Part shown: one piece after another, positions 22,086 through 31,727 of the stretch
Layout of the letters: the number at the start of each line of letters is the position of its first letter
Numbering within the stretch: position 1 is the first letter of the stretch
Source: Emydura subglobosa
Lineage: Eukaryota; Chordata; Testudines; Chelidae
Reading direction: 5' to 3'
Assembly: GCA_007922225.1 (NCBI GenBank)
Contig: ML679956.1
Location: forward strand, 21,640,689 to 21,704,688
DNA length: 64,000 nt
Made by a program: the position numbers and the translations under genes
The notes under the pieces: generated by a model
Seen by the model: the letters and a program-made list of their open reading frames with translations, nothing else
Told to the model about the DNA's origin: nothing
The model's database searches: none

Positions 22086-23137
22086 AACTGGCTAGAGCAT
22101 AGGGCTCAAACGAGTAGCAATCAATGGCTCCATGTCTAGGTGGCAACCGGTCACAAGCATAGTTCCCCAGGGGTCGGTCCTGGGGCTGGTTTTGTTCAAC
22201 ATCTTTATTAATGATCTGGAGGATGGGGTAGATTGCACCCTCAGCAAGTTTGCGGATGACACTAAGCTGGGGGGAGTGGTAGATACCCTGGAAGGTAGGG
22301 ATAGGATACAGAGTGACCTAAACAAACTGGAGGATTGGGCCAAAAGAAATCTAATGAGGTTCAACAAAGAAAAGTGCAGAGTCCTCCACTTAGGAAGTAA
22401 GAATCCCATGCACAGCTATAGACTGGGGACTGACGAGCTAGGCAGCAGCTCTGAAGAAAAGGACCTGGGGGTAACAGTGGATAAAAAGCTGGATATGAGT
22501 CAGCAGTGTGCCCTGGTTGTCAAGAAGGCTAATAGCATATTGGGCTGCATTAGGAGGCGCATTGCCAGCAGGTCACGGGAAGTGATTATTCCCCTCTATT
22601 CGGCATTGGTGAGGCCGCATTTAGAATATTGTGTCCAGTTTTGGGCCTCCCACTACAAAAAGGATGTGGACAAGTTGGAGAGAGTCCAGCGGAGGGCAAC
22701 AAAAATGATTAGGGGGCTGGAGCACATGACTTATGAGGAGAGGCTGCGGGAACTGGGCTTGTTTAGTCTGCAAAAGAGAAGAATGAGGGGGGATTTGATA
22801 ACAGCCTTTAACTACCTGAAAGGGGGTTCCAGGGAGGATGGGGCTAGGCTGTTCTCGGTGGTGGCAGATGACAGAACAAGGAGCAGCGGTCTCAAGTTGC
22901 AGGGCGTGCGGTCTAGGTTGGACATTAGGAAAAAGTTTTTCACTAGGAGGGTGGTGAAGCACTGGAATGGGTTACCTAGGGACGTGGTGGAATCTCCATC
23001 CTTAGAGGTTTTTAAGCTGAGGCTTGACAAAGCCCTGGCTGGGATGATATAGCTGAGGTTAGTCCTGCTTTGAGCAGGGGGTTGGACTAGATGACCTCCT
23101 GAGGACCCTTCCAACTCTAATATTCTACGATTCTAAA
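22086..23137 (+). mobile_element. CR1 LINE, 5'-truncated, with long open RT/C-terminal frame
   Basis: The best-preserved coding copy in the window. The element begins inside the RT palm and ends at the CR1 terminal words 'tattctacgattcta'. Its frame (22132-23052) stays open for 306 codons. The lack of stops and the intact catalytic motif suggest a comparatively young insertion. It sits directly upstream of the much older CR1 that starts near 23440. Confidence 0.92.
22132..23052 (+). CDS. CR1 ORF2 fragment: RT palm and C-terminal domain
   Basis: A 306-codon open frame from a 5'-truncated LINE. Early residues carry the RT motif [20 protein letters not shown] (about 10-29), followed by the catalytic [10 protein letters not shown] (about 39-48), then [11 protein letters not shown]. 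The C-terminal half holds [20 protein letters not shown] and [20 protein letters not shown], typical of the CR1 family. The APE endonuclease and the first RT motifs are missing, so it cannot mobilise itself. The apparent start codon is internal, not a true initiation site. Confidence 0.85.
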   Translation: MSRWQPVTSIVPQGSVLGLVLFNIFINDLEDGVDCTLSKFADDTKLGGVVDTLEGRDRIQSDLNKLEDWAKRNLMRFNKEKCRVLHLGSKNPMHSYRLGTDELGSSSEEKDLGVTVDKKLDMSQQCALVVKKANSILGCIRRRIASRSREVIIPLYSALVRPHLEYCVQFWASHYKKDVDKLERVQRRATKMIRGLEHMTYEERLRELGLFSLQKRRMRGDLITAFNYLKGGSREDGARLFSVVADDRTRSSGLKLQGVRSRLDIRKKFFTRRVVKHWNGLPRDVVESPSLEVFKLRLDKALAGMI

Positions 23138-23439
23138 AGACCAGATTCCCTCCTGCATGTGAAAAGCTTTAAGGAGGGAGGTTCGGAGGTACAGTCGTGT
23201 GTTGTTTTTTTGTTTCCTTAATTTGCAGGTACTCTACAGGGAAGAGCCCATCATGGGAGGGAAGTGGTGTGTTACTAAAACCACTGCTAGCTCTTCCTCT
23301 GCCTGCACCTATGGGAGCCTCTGGCAGGTAGGCCTCCTGATCCTGGAGGCTTCCACCTAGGCACTGATTCTGACTTGCTGGGATTGTGCCCTGCATATAT
23401 CCCCACTGATGAAAGCTAGGCAAGGGGGACTACTAGATG
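23138..23439. other. Spacer or 5' part of the old CR1
   Basis: Lies between the CR1 ending at 23137 and the first recognisable ORF1 sequence of the next CR1. It may be a decayed 5' UTR or ORF1 start of that element, but no motif confirms it. Confidence 0.4.
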
Positions 23440-23530
23440 TGAAAGGCGTGTGTTGATAGACTGCCAAAGGAAACAGGTAAGAGAGCTGCAGGAGGACATG
23501 GCTCATCTGCAGAGCAACGGGAAGCATGAG

Positions 23531-24400
23531 CTGTGGAAGTTGCTAACACTTTGGAGGATAGAGCTAAAATTCAAAGGGATCTTGATAAATTGGAGAACTG
23601 GGATATAGACAACAAAATGAAATTCAACAAAGACAAATGTAAGGTGCTATACTTAGGGAAGATAAACCAAATGCACAAACAGAGAATAGGGGATAACTGG
23701 CTTGGCAGCAGCACTATTGAGAAGGATCTGGGAGTTGTGGTGAATCACAACCTCAACATGAGTCAACAGTGTGATGCTGTTGCAAAAAAAGCAAATGCAA
23801 TTTTAGGTTGCATTAACAGAGGCATAGAATGCAAGTCACAGGAGGTTATAATACTGCTCTATTCGGTGCTGGATAGGCCTCAGCTGGAGTATTGTGTCCA
23901 ATTTTGACCACCAACATATAGAAAAGATGTAGAGAAACTGAAAATGATCCAGAAGCAAGTGACAAAAGTGATCAAAGGGATGAAATGCAAGCCATGTGAA
24001 CAAAGGCTGAAGGAACTGGGTAAGTTTAGTTTGGAAAAGAGGAGATTAAGGTGGGACATGATAGCAGTCTTCAACACTTGAAAGGCTGCCATAAAAAAGG
24101 TGGAGAAAAGTTGTTCTCTCTTGCCACAGAGGGCAGGACAAGGGGCAATGGGTTCAAACTACAGCACGGCAAATTTACATTAAATCTCAGGAAAAATGTC
24201 CTAACTGTAAGAACAGTAAGACAATGGAACAGACTGCCTAGGGAGGTCATGGAAGCTCTTTCCCAGGAGGTTTCCAAAAGGAGGCTGATTAGCCATTTGT
24301 CTTGGATGGTTTAGACTCAATAAATCCTGCATCTTGGCAGGGGTTTAGACTAGATGACCTTGCAGTCCCTTCTATTCCTATGGTTCTACAATTCTATGAT
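23531..24400 (+). mobile_element. Younger CR1 inserted in ORF1 of an older CR1
   Basis: 5'-truncated copy from just after the RT active site to the 3' end 'caattctatgat'. Frames 23533-23907 and 24051-24314 carry IQRDLDKLENWDIDNKMKFN, EKDLGVVVNHNLNMSQQCDA and VRTVRQWNRLPREVMEALSQ, with stops between. The host ORF1 reading continues from 'gggaagcatgag' (ends 23530) to 'ttcattgacaggg' (starts 24401), so the borders are known to within a few bases. No clear target duplication, which is normal for CR1. Confidence 0.88.
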
Positions 24401-24679
24401 TTCATTGACAGGGCACACATGGAAACATCTGGATGTTAGCCAACTACAGATGGCTACAGCAGCACCAGAAGAGGAAGGAGAAGTAGCTTCTCTGCAAGGA
24501 GTAGATTTTGACTGCTGGCTACCTCAGGCAGTAGAAAATGCTCCACACCCCAGCCAGGTTCCCCATTGAGGTGAAAACTGGTATGCCGTACTGGCAACAG
24601 GAGGTGAGGAGCAGACCCTAATGGGGAGCCATTCACCCCCCAAGGCTGGGAGGCTCATGGCAACTGCACTTGAGAGGAG

Positions 24680-25090
24680 GAGTTGTAGGGTGCTTGGAGC
24701 CTGTGTCTGAGATGTTATGGAAAGGTTGCCAAGGCTCATCTACCCCTCTGATCTCTACTCCATGATGCTCATCCATGTGGGCACTAATGATACAACCAGG
24801 TCTGACCCTGAGCAGATCACCAGTGATTACAGGGCTCTAGGAGCTACAGTGAAGGGACCAGGGGTTCAGTGTGTTCTCATCCATCCTCCTGATTGAGGAT
24901 AAGAACCCAGGCAGGGATATGCCATCCTGTAGATGAATGCATGGTTGCACAGATGGAGTCCTATGGGAGATCTTTCACTTCCTGGAACATGGGATGCTGT
25001 TATGGGAAAGACAACTGCTAGGAAGAGATGGGGTCCACATGACTAAGAAGGGGAAGAGCATCTTCACACACTGACTCATCAACCTAGTGA
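24680..25090 (+). pseudogene. CR1 ORF1 esterase-domain relic
   Basis: CR1 ORF1 proteins carry an SGNH/GDSL-like esterase domain. Here the frame around 24750-24830 reads MMLIHVGTNDTTRSDPEQIT, with the G-T-N-D (block III) motif, followed by DYRALGATVKGPGVQ. The last catalytic block should be D-G-V-H-L-T; at about 25027-25050 the bases 'gatggggtccacatgacta' encode D-G-V-H-M-T in one frame. The first block (G-D-S) is not recognisable. Stops and frameshifts make it non-functional. Confidence 0.65.
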
Positions 25091-25359
25091 GTAGGGCTTT
25101 ACACTAGATTCAAAGGGTAGGTGACAAAAGCTCACAGGTAAGTTTAAAAAAGGGCAACCTTAACAGAAGGTTAGATTTTGATGGGGGACAAGGATAAATT
25201 ACAATAGGATCAATAGGAGCAACAAGAGGAAAATCAGTGGGAGAATCTGCTCAACATCTTAGAAGTCTATCACAAATGTAAGGAGTATGGGGAATAAACA
25301 CAAAGAGCTAGAAGTATTAGTACATAAACTAAATTATGACTTAATTGGCATTACAGAGA

Positions 25360-25808
25360 CCTTGTGAATACATCTCATGACTGGAATAATGGTCTAGAGT
25401 GGTATAGCTTGTTCAGGAAGGACAGGCAGGGTAAAAAGGGAGGAGGTGTTGCATTGTACATTAAGAATATATACACTTATACTGAAATCCAGAAAGGGGT
25501 GAGAGACAGACCAGTTGAGAGTCTCTGGGTAAAGATAAAAGGGGTAAAAAATAGGGGTGATGTCATGGTTGGGGTCTACTATAGACCACCAAATCAAGAA
25601 GAGGAAGTGGATGAGACATTTCTAGAACAAATAACAGAAATATCCAAAACATAAGACCTGGCAATAATGAAGGACTTTAACTACGTAGACATCTGTTGGA
25701 AAAGTAATATGGCAAAACACAAAATTTTCAATAAGTTCTTGAAATGTACTGGGGACAACATTTTATTCCAGAAAGTGGAGGAAGTGACCAGGGGGCAGCT
25801 ATTTTAGA
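25360..25808 (+). pseudogene. CR1 ORF2 endonuclease domain, first part
   Basis: Frame 25364-25654 includes KDRQGKKGGGVALYIKN and VESLWVKIKG followed by VGVYYRPPNQEEEVDETF, the central APE-endonuclease block of CR1. After a TAA near 25651 the frame continues with a K-D-F-N in place of the conserved G-D-F-N metal-site motif (near 25671-25682), so a catalytic neighbourhood is altered. The coding is then cut by the MITE at 25817 and resumes at 26335 with words equivalent to N-R-E-E-L-V-V-N. Confidence 0.8.
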
Positions 25809-25816
25809 CTTGATAC
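25809..25816. repeat. 8-bp target site duplication CTTGATAC, left copy
   Basis: CTTGATAC at 25809-25816 is repeated exactly at 26327-26334 around the MITE. An 8-bp duplication is the mark of hAT transposases. Confidence 0.93.
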
Positions 25817-26326
25817 TAGGGATGTAAAATACTAATTGGTTAATTGATAAGTATTAGTTTTACCATTTAGACTAATACTTAATTGGTTAACTGGCAACCA
25901 GCGGAGCGGGGGTTAACTGGTGGCACAGGCTCTTCATCTCCATGGTGACGGCGGGGCCGCACCGCTGCTGCTGCCCGGGGAGGCCGAGGCCCTGGCGCCC
26001 ATGGGGAGAGCCCTGCTGCAGAGTGCCCCATTGCAGAACACCAGGGACCCAGTCCATGGATCTGAGACGGCGGTCCACCGCAGAGCTGGGCAGGGCATAC
26101 ACAGGCTCCTGCTCTCATAGCTACTGCCCTGGACCCATCAGATGTGGAGGAATGCAGCAGCTTGGGCTCTTGGTCCCCTACAGAGCCAGGCTGTGGGCAC
26201 TACCTGGGGGCTAAGGGCAGTGGATGGAGTGTGAGGAGGACACAAAATTATATCAGCCAACCATCTAACTGATATAATTTTAATAGTTTAAATGGTTACC
26301 TATGTAACTTATATTTAACATCCCTA
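25817..26326. mobile_element. Non-autonomous hAT transposon (MITE, 510 bp)
   Basis: Ends TAGGGATGTAAAATA and, inverted, TAGGGATGTTAAATA, with perfect 8-bp CTTGATAC duplications outside. The first 90 bp are AT-rich with 'aattggttaa' words and an internal small palindrome. The middle (about 25900-26220) is strongly GC-rich and yields several overlapping frames of 60-90 codons with no transposase motif. It depends on an external hAT transposase. The insertion lies in the endonuclease region of the old CR1 and is therefore younger than it. Confidence 0.93.
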
Positions 26327-26334
26327 CTTGATAC

Positions 26335-28622
26335 TGACCAACAGGGAAGAATTGGTAGTGAATCTGAAGGTGGAAGGCAATTTGGGTGAAGGGTTTGTGA
26401 AATAACAGATTTCATGATTCTAAAGAAAGGAAAGAGTGAGAGCAGCAGAGTAAGGACAACAGACTTCACTAAAGTAGACTTTAATAAACTCAGACAATTG
26501 GTAGGTAAAGTTCTACGGGAAGAAAATCTAAAGAGAAAAGGAGTTCAGGAGCACCAGCTGTTTCTCAAGGAGACAATATTAAAGGCACAATTGCAAACTC
26601 TCCTGATGCAAAGGAAAGATAGGAAGACTAGTAAGAGGCCCATATTGCTCCATCATGAACTCTTTAATGACCTGAAAATATAAAAGGAATCCTACAAAAA
26701 GTAGAAACATAGGCAGATTGCTAAGGAGGGGTACAAAAGAACAGCATAAGCATGTAGGAACAAAATCAGAAAGGCTAAGGCACAAAATGAGTTACACTAG
26801 CAAGGGACATAAAAGGCAACAAGAAGACATTCTTTAAATACATTAGCAGTAAGGGAAATACAAAGGAATGTGTAGGTTCGCTACTTATTGGGAATGAGAG
26901 CTAGCAACTGATGACATCAAGAAAACTAAGGTGTTTAACGCTTATTTTGCTTCAGACGTCACTAAAAAGGTTAATGACGACTAGATCCTCAACACAATTA
27001 ATATTAATGGCAAGTGAGAAGAAATGCAAGTTAAAACAGGGAAAGAACAGGTTAAAGAATATTTCGATAATTTAGACATATTCAAGTCAGCAGGACCTAA
27101 TGTAATTCATTCTAGGGTATTGAAGGAGCTAGCTGAAGCAATCTTGGAACCATTAGTGATTATCTCTGAGACTTACTGGAGGATAGGTGAAATCCCAGAA
27201 GACTGGTGAAGAGAGAACATAGTACTATCTTTAAAAAGGAGAACAAAGAGGACCCAGAGAATTATAGACCACTCAGCCTAAATTTTGATACCTGGAAACA
27301 TACTGGAACAAATTATTAAACAATCAGTTTGTAATCACCTGGATGATAGGATTATAAGGAATAGCCAGCATGGATTTGTGAAGAACAAATCGTGCCAGCC
27401 AACCTAATGTCCTTCTTTGACAGGGTTATTGGCCTAATGGATGGGGGAAGCAGTGGACATGATATATCTTGATTTTAATAAGGATATTAACACATCCTAC
27501 ATGACACTCTCATAAGCAAACTAGGGAAATGTGGTCTAGATTAAATTACTATAAAGTGGGTGTACAATTGGCTGAAAGACTGTACTCAAACAGTAGTTAT
27601 CAACAGTTTGCTGTCAAACTAGGAGGGCATATCTGGTTGGGTCTTGCAGGGGTCAGTCGTGAGTTTGGTACTATTCCATATTTTAATTAATGACTTGGAT
27701 AATGAAGTGGAGAGTATGCTTATAAAATCTGCAGATGAAACTAAATTGGGAGGGGTGGCAAGCACTTTGCAGGACAGGATTATAATTCAAAATGACCTTG
27801 ATAAATTGGAGAATTGGTCTGAATTCAACAAGATGAAATTTAATAAAGATAAGAGCAAAGTAATTAATTTAGGAAGGAAAAAATCAAACACAACTACAAA
27901 ATGGGGAGTAACTGGCTAGATGGTATTACTACTGAAAGGGATCTGCGGGTCATAGTGGATCACAAATTGAATATGGGTTAACAATGTGATGCAGTTGTGA
28001 AAAAGGCTAATATCTTTCTACACTGTATTAGTAGGAATGTTGTTTATAAGACATGGGAGATATTTGCCCCCATCTACTCAGCACTGACGAGGCCTGAGCT
28101 GGAGTACTGTGTCTAGTTCTGGGCTCTATATTTTAGGAAAGATGTGGACAAGTTGGAGCAAGTCCAAGAGGAGAGCAACAAAAATGATAAAAGGTTCAGA
28201 AAACCTAACCTATGAGGAAAGTTAAAAAAAAAACAAAAACAAAAAAAACCAAAAAATCTGAGCATGGTTAGTCTGAAGAAAAGAAGATTGAGATGGGTTC
28301 TGATAACAATCTTCAAATACGTTAAGGTCTGTTATAAAAAGAACAGTGGTCAATTGTTCTTCATGTCCACTGAAAGTAGGACAGGAAGAAACTGGCTTAA
28401 TCTGGAGCAAGGGAGATTTAGGTTAGAGATTTGGAAAAACTTTCTAATTATAAGGATAGTTAAACTCTGGAATAAACTTCCAAGGGAGGCTGTGGAATCC
28501 CCATAACTGGAGGTTTTTAAGAACAGATTGGACTGTTAGGGATGGTCTAGATTTACTTGGTCCTGTCTCAGCCCAGAGGACTGGACTTGATGACTTTTCA
28601 AGGTCCCTTCCAGCCTGACATT
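26335..28622 (+). pseudogene. CR1 ORF2: linker, RT and C-terminal domain, decayed
   Basis: Frames in order: 26414-26683 (post-endonuclease linker, FNKLRQLVGKVLREENLKRK); 27024-27209 (start of RT: SAGPNVIHSRVLKELAEAI, ending GEIPEDW); a frameshifted stretch with K-E-D-P-E-N-Y-R-P; 27644-27919 with the polymerase motifs decayed (Q-G-S-V-V-S-L-V-L-F and, for the catalytic F-A-D-D, S-A-D-E at about 27729-27740); and 28264-28506 for the C-terminus. One catalytic Asp is replaced by Glu, so this copy is dead even apart from the stops. Confidence 0.82.
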
Positions 28623-28844
28623 TCTTGCTTGGTTGATTAGTTGGTAGTTCATCGCTGATGATGATGATGATGTTGCAATTCTCATCTATAGCTACGCATA
28701 TGACACTGAATTCAAAACCCTGATGCACAGAGTCAGCCACACTGAGGGCATGGGAAGTCCGTATCTATGATGTTTGATGATGCAGCTCTGTGGTGCCTTT
28801 CACATACAGCCTCGAGATGATTTCATCAATCCTGCTCAAACCTG

Positions 28845-29965
28845 TTACATGCTGATCTTGTCAGAGACCACCAGTGAGTCCTGTTCTGAGTCAGCCCACT
28901 GAAGACTACTTTTCAGGTTATCTTTTAATTGCTTATATGGACGATCTCTCTTTCTTTTGCTCTGCCTCAGCTCTCCATACAAGATCTGTTTTGGGAGACA
29001 GTGGTCTTTCATTCTGATAACATGGCCAGTCCACCTACGTTGTGTTCTCAATAACATTTCCTCAATGCTGGTTATTTATTGGTCACTCTGTCCTTCCAGC
29101 AAATGCTCGTTATTGAACGGAGGGAGCGAATGTGAAATTGCTCACACTGTTTAATGTGCCATCTATAAAGAATGCACATCTCAGATCCATACAGGAGAGA
29201 TGTTAGAACCACTGCACTGTAGATCTTCAATTTGGTGGAGAGATGAATGTTGTGTTGGTTAAGGACTTTTGCTCAGAGTTGGCCAAGGGTCTAACTAGCT
29301 TTAATGGTTCTGGAGGTGATTTCCTTATTGAGGGAACTGTCACTCGAAATGGTGCTGCCCAAATATTTGAACTGATCCACATTTTTTAGGTGAATGCCTT
29401 GAATGAAGATGGCTGGTGCTAGAGCATTGGAGTGAGGTGCTGGTTGGAAAAAGATCTCTGTCTGACCTCACCATCAGTCTCGGTAAAAGAGCTGGGATTC
29501 TTCAGAAAATCTGTCAATGATGACCTGAAGGCCGTCATATCTATGAGCCATCAAGGCGCAGTCATCTGAAAAAAGTTCCTTGACGAGAAGTCTTTCCAGC
29601 ATGTTGATCTTAGAATTGAGTCTTCAAATATCAAAGACGGAAACATCGAGTTGGTAGCAGATGTATTTCCCCGATCCAAGTCCCTTGTGGAATGGCTGAG
29701 GACAGGCAAAGAACAAACTGAACAGCATTGGAGCAAGTACTCAGCTTTGTTTCACTCCATTCAAGATTTCGAATAAGTCAGAAGAGTCACCATTGGAGAT
29801 CACTTGCACTGTCATGTGGTCATGGAACAAACAGATGATTAATATGAACCTTCTTGGGCATCCCAGTTTATGTAGAATAGCCCATAGACCTCTCTGTTAA
29901 CCATATCAAAAGCTTTTGTCAAGTCAATGAAGACTGCAGGTCCATGTTCTGCTCTAAACATGTTT
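28845..29965 (-). pseudogene. RT and C-terminal domain of the reverse LINE
   Basis: Begins with [16 protein letters not shown], the first catalytic Asp region. It continues through stops and shifts to a segment matching N-G-V-K-Q-x-x-V-L-A-P-M-L-F-S-L-F-F-A, and further to 'gatgactgcgcc' (D-D-C-A, the active site) near 29568-29557. It ends with an intact 71-codon frame (29057-28845) carrying RRWTGHVIRMKDHCLPKQIL. The catalytic D-D is still present although the frame is broken. Confidence 0.72.
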
Positions 29966-29966
29966 C

Positions 29967-30471
29967 TATGTCCAGTTTTGGGGCTTCCACTACAAAAAGG
30001 ATGTGGATAAGTTGGAGAGTCCAGTGGAGGGCAACAGGAATGATTACGGGGCTGGAGCACAAGGCTTATGAGGAGAGGCTGAGGGAACTAGGCTTGTTTA
30101 GTTTGCAGAAGAGAAGAATGAGGGGGGATTTGATAGCAGCCTTTAACTTCCTGAAAGGGGGTTCCAGGGAGGATGGAGCTGGGCTGTTCTCAATGGTAAT
30201 AGATGACAGAACAAGGAGCAATGATCTCAAGTTGCAGAGGGGGAGGTCTAGGTTGGATATTAGGAAACAGTTTTTCATTAGGAGGGTGGTGAAGCACTGG
30301 AATGGGTTACCAAGGGAGGTAGTGGAATCTCCATCTTTAGAGGTGTTTAAGCTGCAGCTTGATGAAGCCCTGGCTGGGATGATTTAGCTGAGGTTATTTC
30401 TGCTTTGAGCAGGGGATTGGACTAGATGACCTCCTGAGGTCCCTTCCAACTCTAATATTCTATGATTCTAT
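29967..30471 (+). mobile_element. CR1 fragment nested in the reverse LINE
   Basis: A 505-bp CR1 from the ORF2 C-terminal region to the 3' end 'attctatgattcta'. The frame 29944-30387 runs open from flanking sequence into the CR1 and includes [20 protein letters not shown] and [20 protein letters not shown]. It is close in sequence to the CR1 at 22086-23137 and therefore similarly young. It lies exactly where the middle of the host LINE is missing. Confidence 0.9.
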
Positions 30472-30628
30472 TATCAAGCCAATCCTGGTCTATCCTTTTC
30501 TTTGGCCCCAGCACTGATTTAGCTGTGTCAATAATCACATCTTTGAACTGGATCCATTTTTTTGTTGATTGCTAGTGATCAGTGGGCACGAAAAAAAGCT
30601 TGTCATCAAGTGACTGCTGTAACTGCAC

Positions 30629-31045
30629 CTAATAGTTGATGTGCTTGAGCTTTGCTATTTTGAATGTTATTCTACTGAGTTTGGGATACTTGCACTGTGA
30701 GAGAATTATATGCAGATTGAGCACTGTTCTTACCAATCTGTGGTCTGTCCAGCATCCTGCACCATGCATGGCTCTGGTAATTCTGACATCACGGATATCT
30801 CGTTGGCTGGCGATAACATAGTCAATTAGGTGCCATTGTTTGGACCGTGGGTGCATCCATGATGTTTTATATTTATCATTTTACCTAAAGATGGTGTTCA
30901 TGATGATCAGGCTATGTTCTGCACATTTACCTAAGAGGAGGAGTCCACTGTTATTCATCTTTCCCACTCCATGTCATCCTATCACACCTCTCCAGTCACT
31001 GCTGTCTCTATCAACTCTAATGTTGAAGTCTCCCAGCAGGATAAA
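30629..31045 (-). pseudogene. Endonuclease domain of the reverse LINE
   Basis: The minus strand shows L-L-G-D-F-N-I-R-V-D (APE metal-site motif) and, after a few stops, a clean 76-codon frame (30856-30629) with DYVIASQRDIRDVRITRAMH and then C-W-T-D-H-R-L-V-R. The T-D-H is the terminal catalytic His block of the APE-type endonuclease. The upstream start of the domain is not present or not recognisable. Confidence 0.75.
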
Positions 31046-31060
31046 CTTGTCATATTTCTA

Positions 31061-31322
31061 TGATTATATGATTACTAGTGCAATGGTATGACTACCTAGT
31101 TTTCAACATTTCTACCATTCCCATATTCACATTTGCTACTTTATTCTTGGTTATCAGATAAACTGCTAGTAATGGCTTAGTCTAGTCAGCAGTTATGCTG
31201 ACTTTTTTTGGTAATCTAATGCTTTGGAAGGCTGAAGGATCTAAGTATGTCAACTCTAAAATCATTGAACATCTGTTGGCTTTTGATACTCTTGGCTAAT
31301 AGTCAAAACTAAAGCTAAGGCA
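31061..31322. other. Junction between the reverse LINE and the Penelope-like element
   Basis: No clear family. It could be the decayed 5' part of the Penelope-like element. No gene seen. Confidence 0.4.
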
Positions 31323-31727
31323 TTGCGTGGGACTCAGTGGCTCATAGAGGTTGGTAATAGAGTATGGAATACTTCACCACCTGATCAACATTCTGTACAG
31401 CAAACAGGAGAAAATCAAGAAAGAACTCCAATGCTGGATAATCTCATGAAAGGCCAAATTTCCACAGAAACTTCCACGTGGTTGATCTTTACAAAAACAA
31501 GATGGGCCATTTACAACACTCACTTTGCTTCTCTACAGAGGAAAAAGGACTCTAAACTATCTAAACTCCTACATGACACAAGAGACCACAACTGTGATAC
31601 CCTTGACTCATCCAACAATATTGTAAATCTATCCAGCTATACGCTTAACCCTGTAGAAGAGTCCATCTTATCTTGGGGACTCTCCTTCTGCCCCACCACC
31701 CCCACACACGATACAATTCTGCAGTGA
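31323..31727 (+). pseudogene. PLE ORF, N-terminal region
   Basis: Frame including SSNNIVNLSSYTLNPVEESI and LSFCPTTPTHDTI, typical of the segment before the RT in Penelope-like proteins. It runs out at a TGA (31725-31727), where the reading continues one base out of phase in the RT frame that opens at about 31717, so a single-base shift separates the two. The listed first codon is TTG and is unlikely to be the true start; PLE similarity is convincing only from about 31395 on. Confidence 0.75.

Larger units (their letters stand above)
23440..28622 (+). mobile_element. Old near full-length CR1 LINE, interrupted by two insertions
   Basis: In order: ORF1 coiled-coil remnant ending '...gagcaacgggaagcatgag' at 23530; a younger CR1 (23531-24400); ORF1 resuming 'ttcattgacagggcacac' at 24401; an ORF1 esterase-domain relic (24680-25090); the APE endonuclease (25250-25808); a 510-bp hAT MITE (25817-26326); the end of the endonuclease and linker (26335-27000); RT (27020-27920); and the C-terminal domain (28000-28510). 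The 3' end is near 28622 ('aaggtcccttccagcctgac'). All frames are broken by stops and frameshifts. Without the two insertions it would be about 3.8 kb, close to full length for CR1. Confidence 0.85.
28640..31060 (-). mobile_element. APE-type non-LTR retrotransposon (RTE/RTEX-like), reverse orientation, middle missing
   Basis: Read from 31060 down: endonuclease end (G-D-F-N-I-R-V-D at about 31040-31017, then HPRSKQWHLIDYVIASQRDI at about 30853-30794), the post-endonuclease segment to 30475, a nested CR1 (29967-30471), then RT starting [11 protein letters not shown] at about 29943-29911, and the C-terminal R-W-T-G-H-V-I-R-M at about 29037-29011. The 3' end on this strand is a short (CAT)n run at 28655-28674, a microsatellite tail as in RTE-type elements. 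About 0.9 kb expected between endonuclease and RT is absent. Clade assignment is by motif memory and uncertain. Confidence 0.75.

Noticed and set aside
22092..23114. Minus-strand frames of 100-113 codons over the CR1 at 22.1-23.1 kb
   Set aside because: Antisense shadows of a well-supported plus-strand CR1 ORF2 frame.
25887..26214. Overlapping 66-90 codon frames in the GC-rich centre of the hAT MITE
   Set aside because: Four frames on both strands are open at once and none shows transposase motifs. They are a by-product of GC content.
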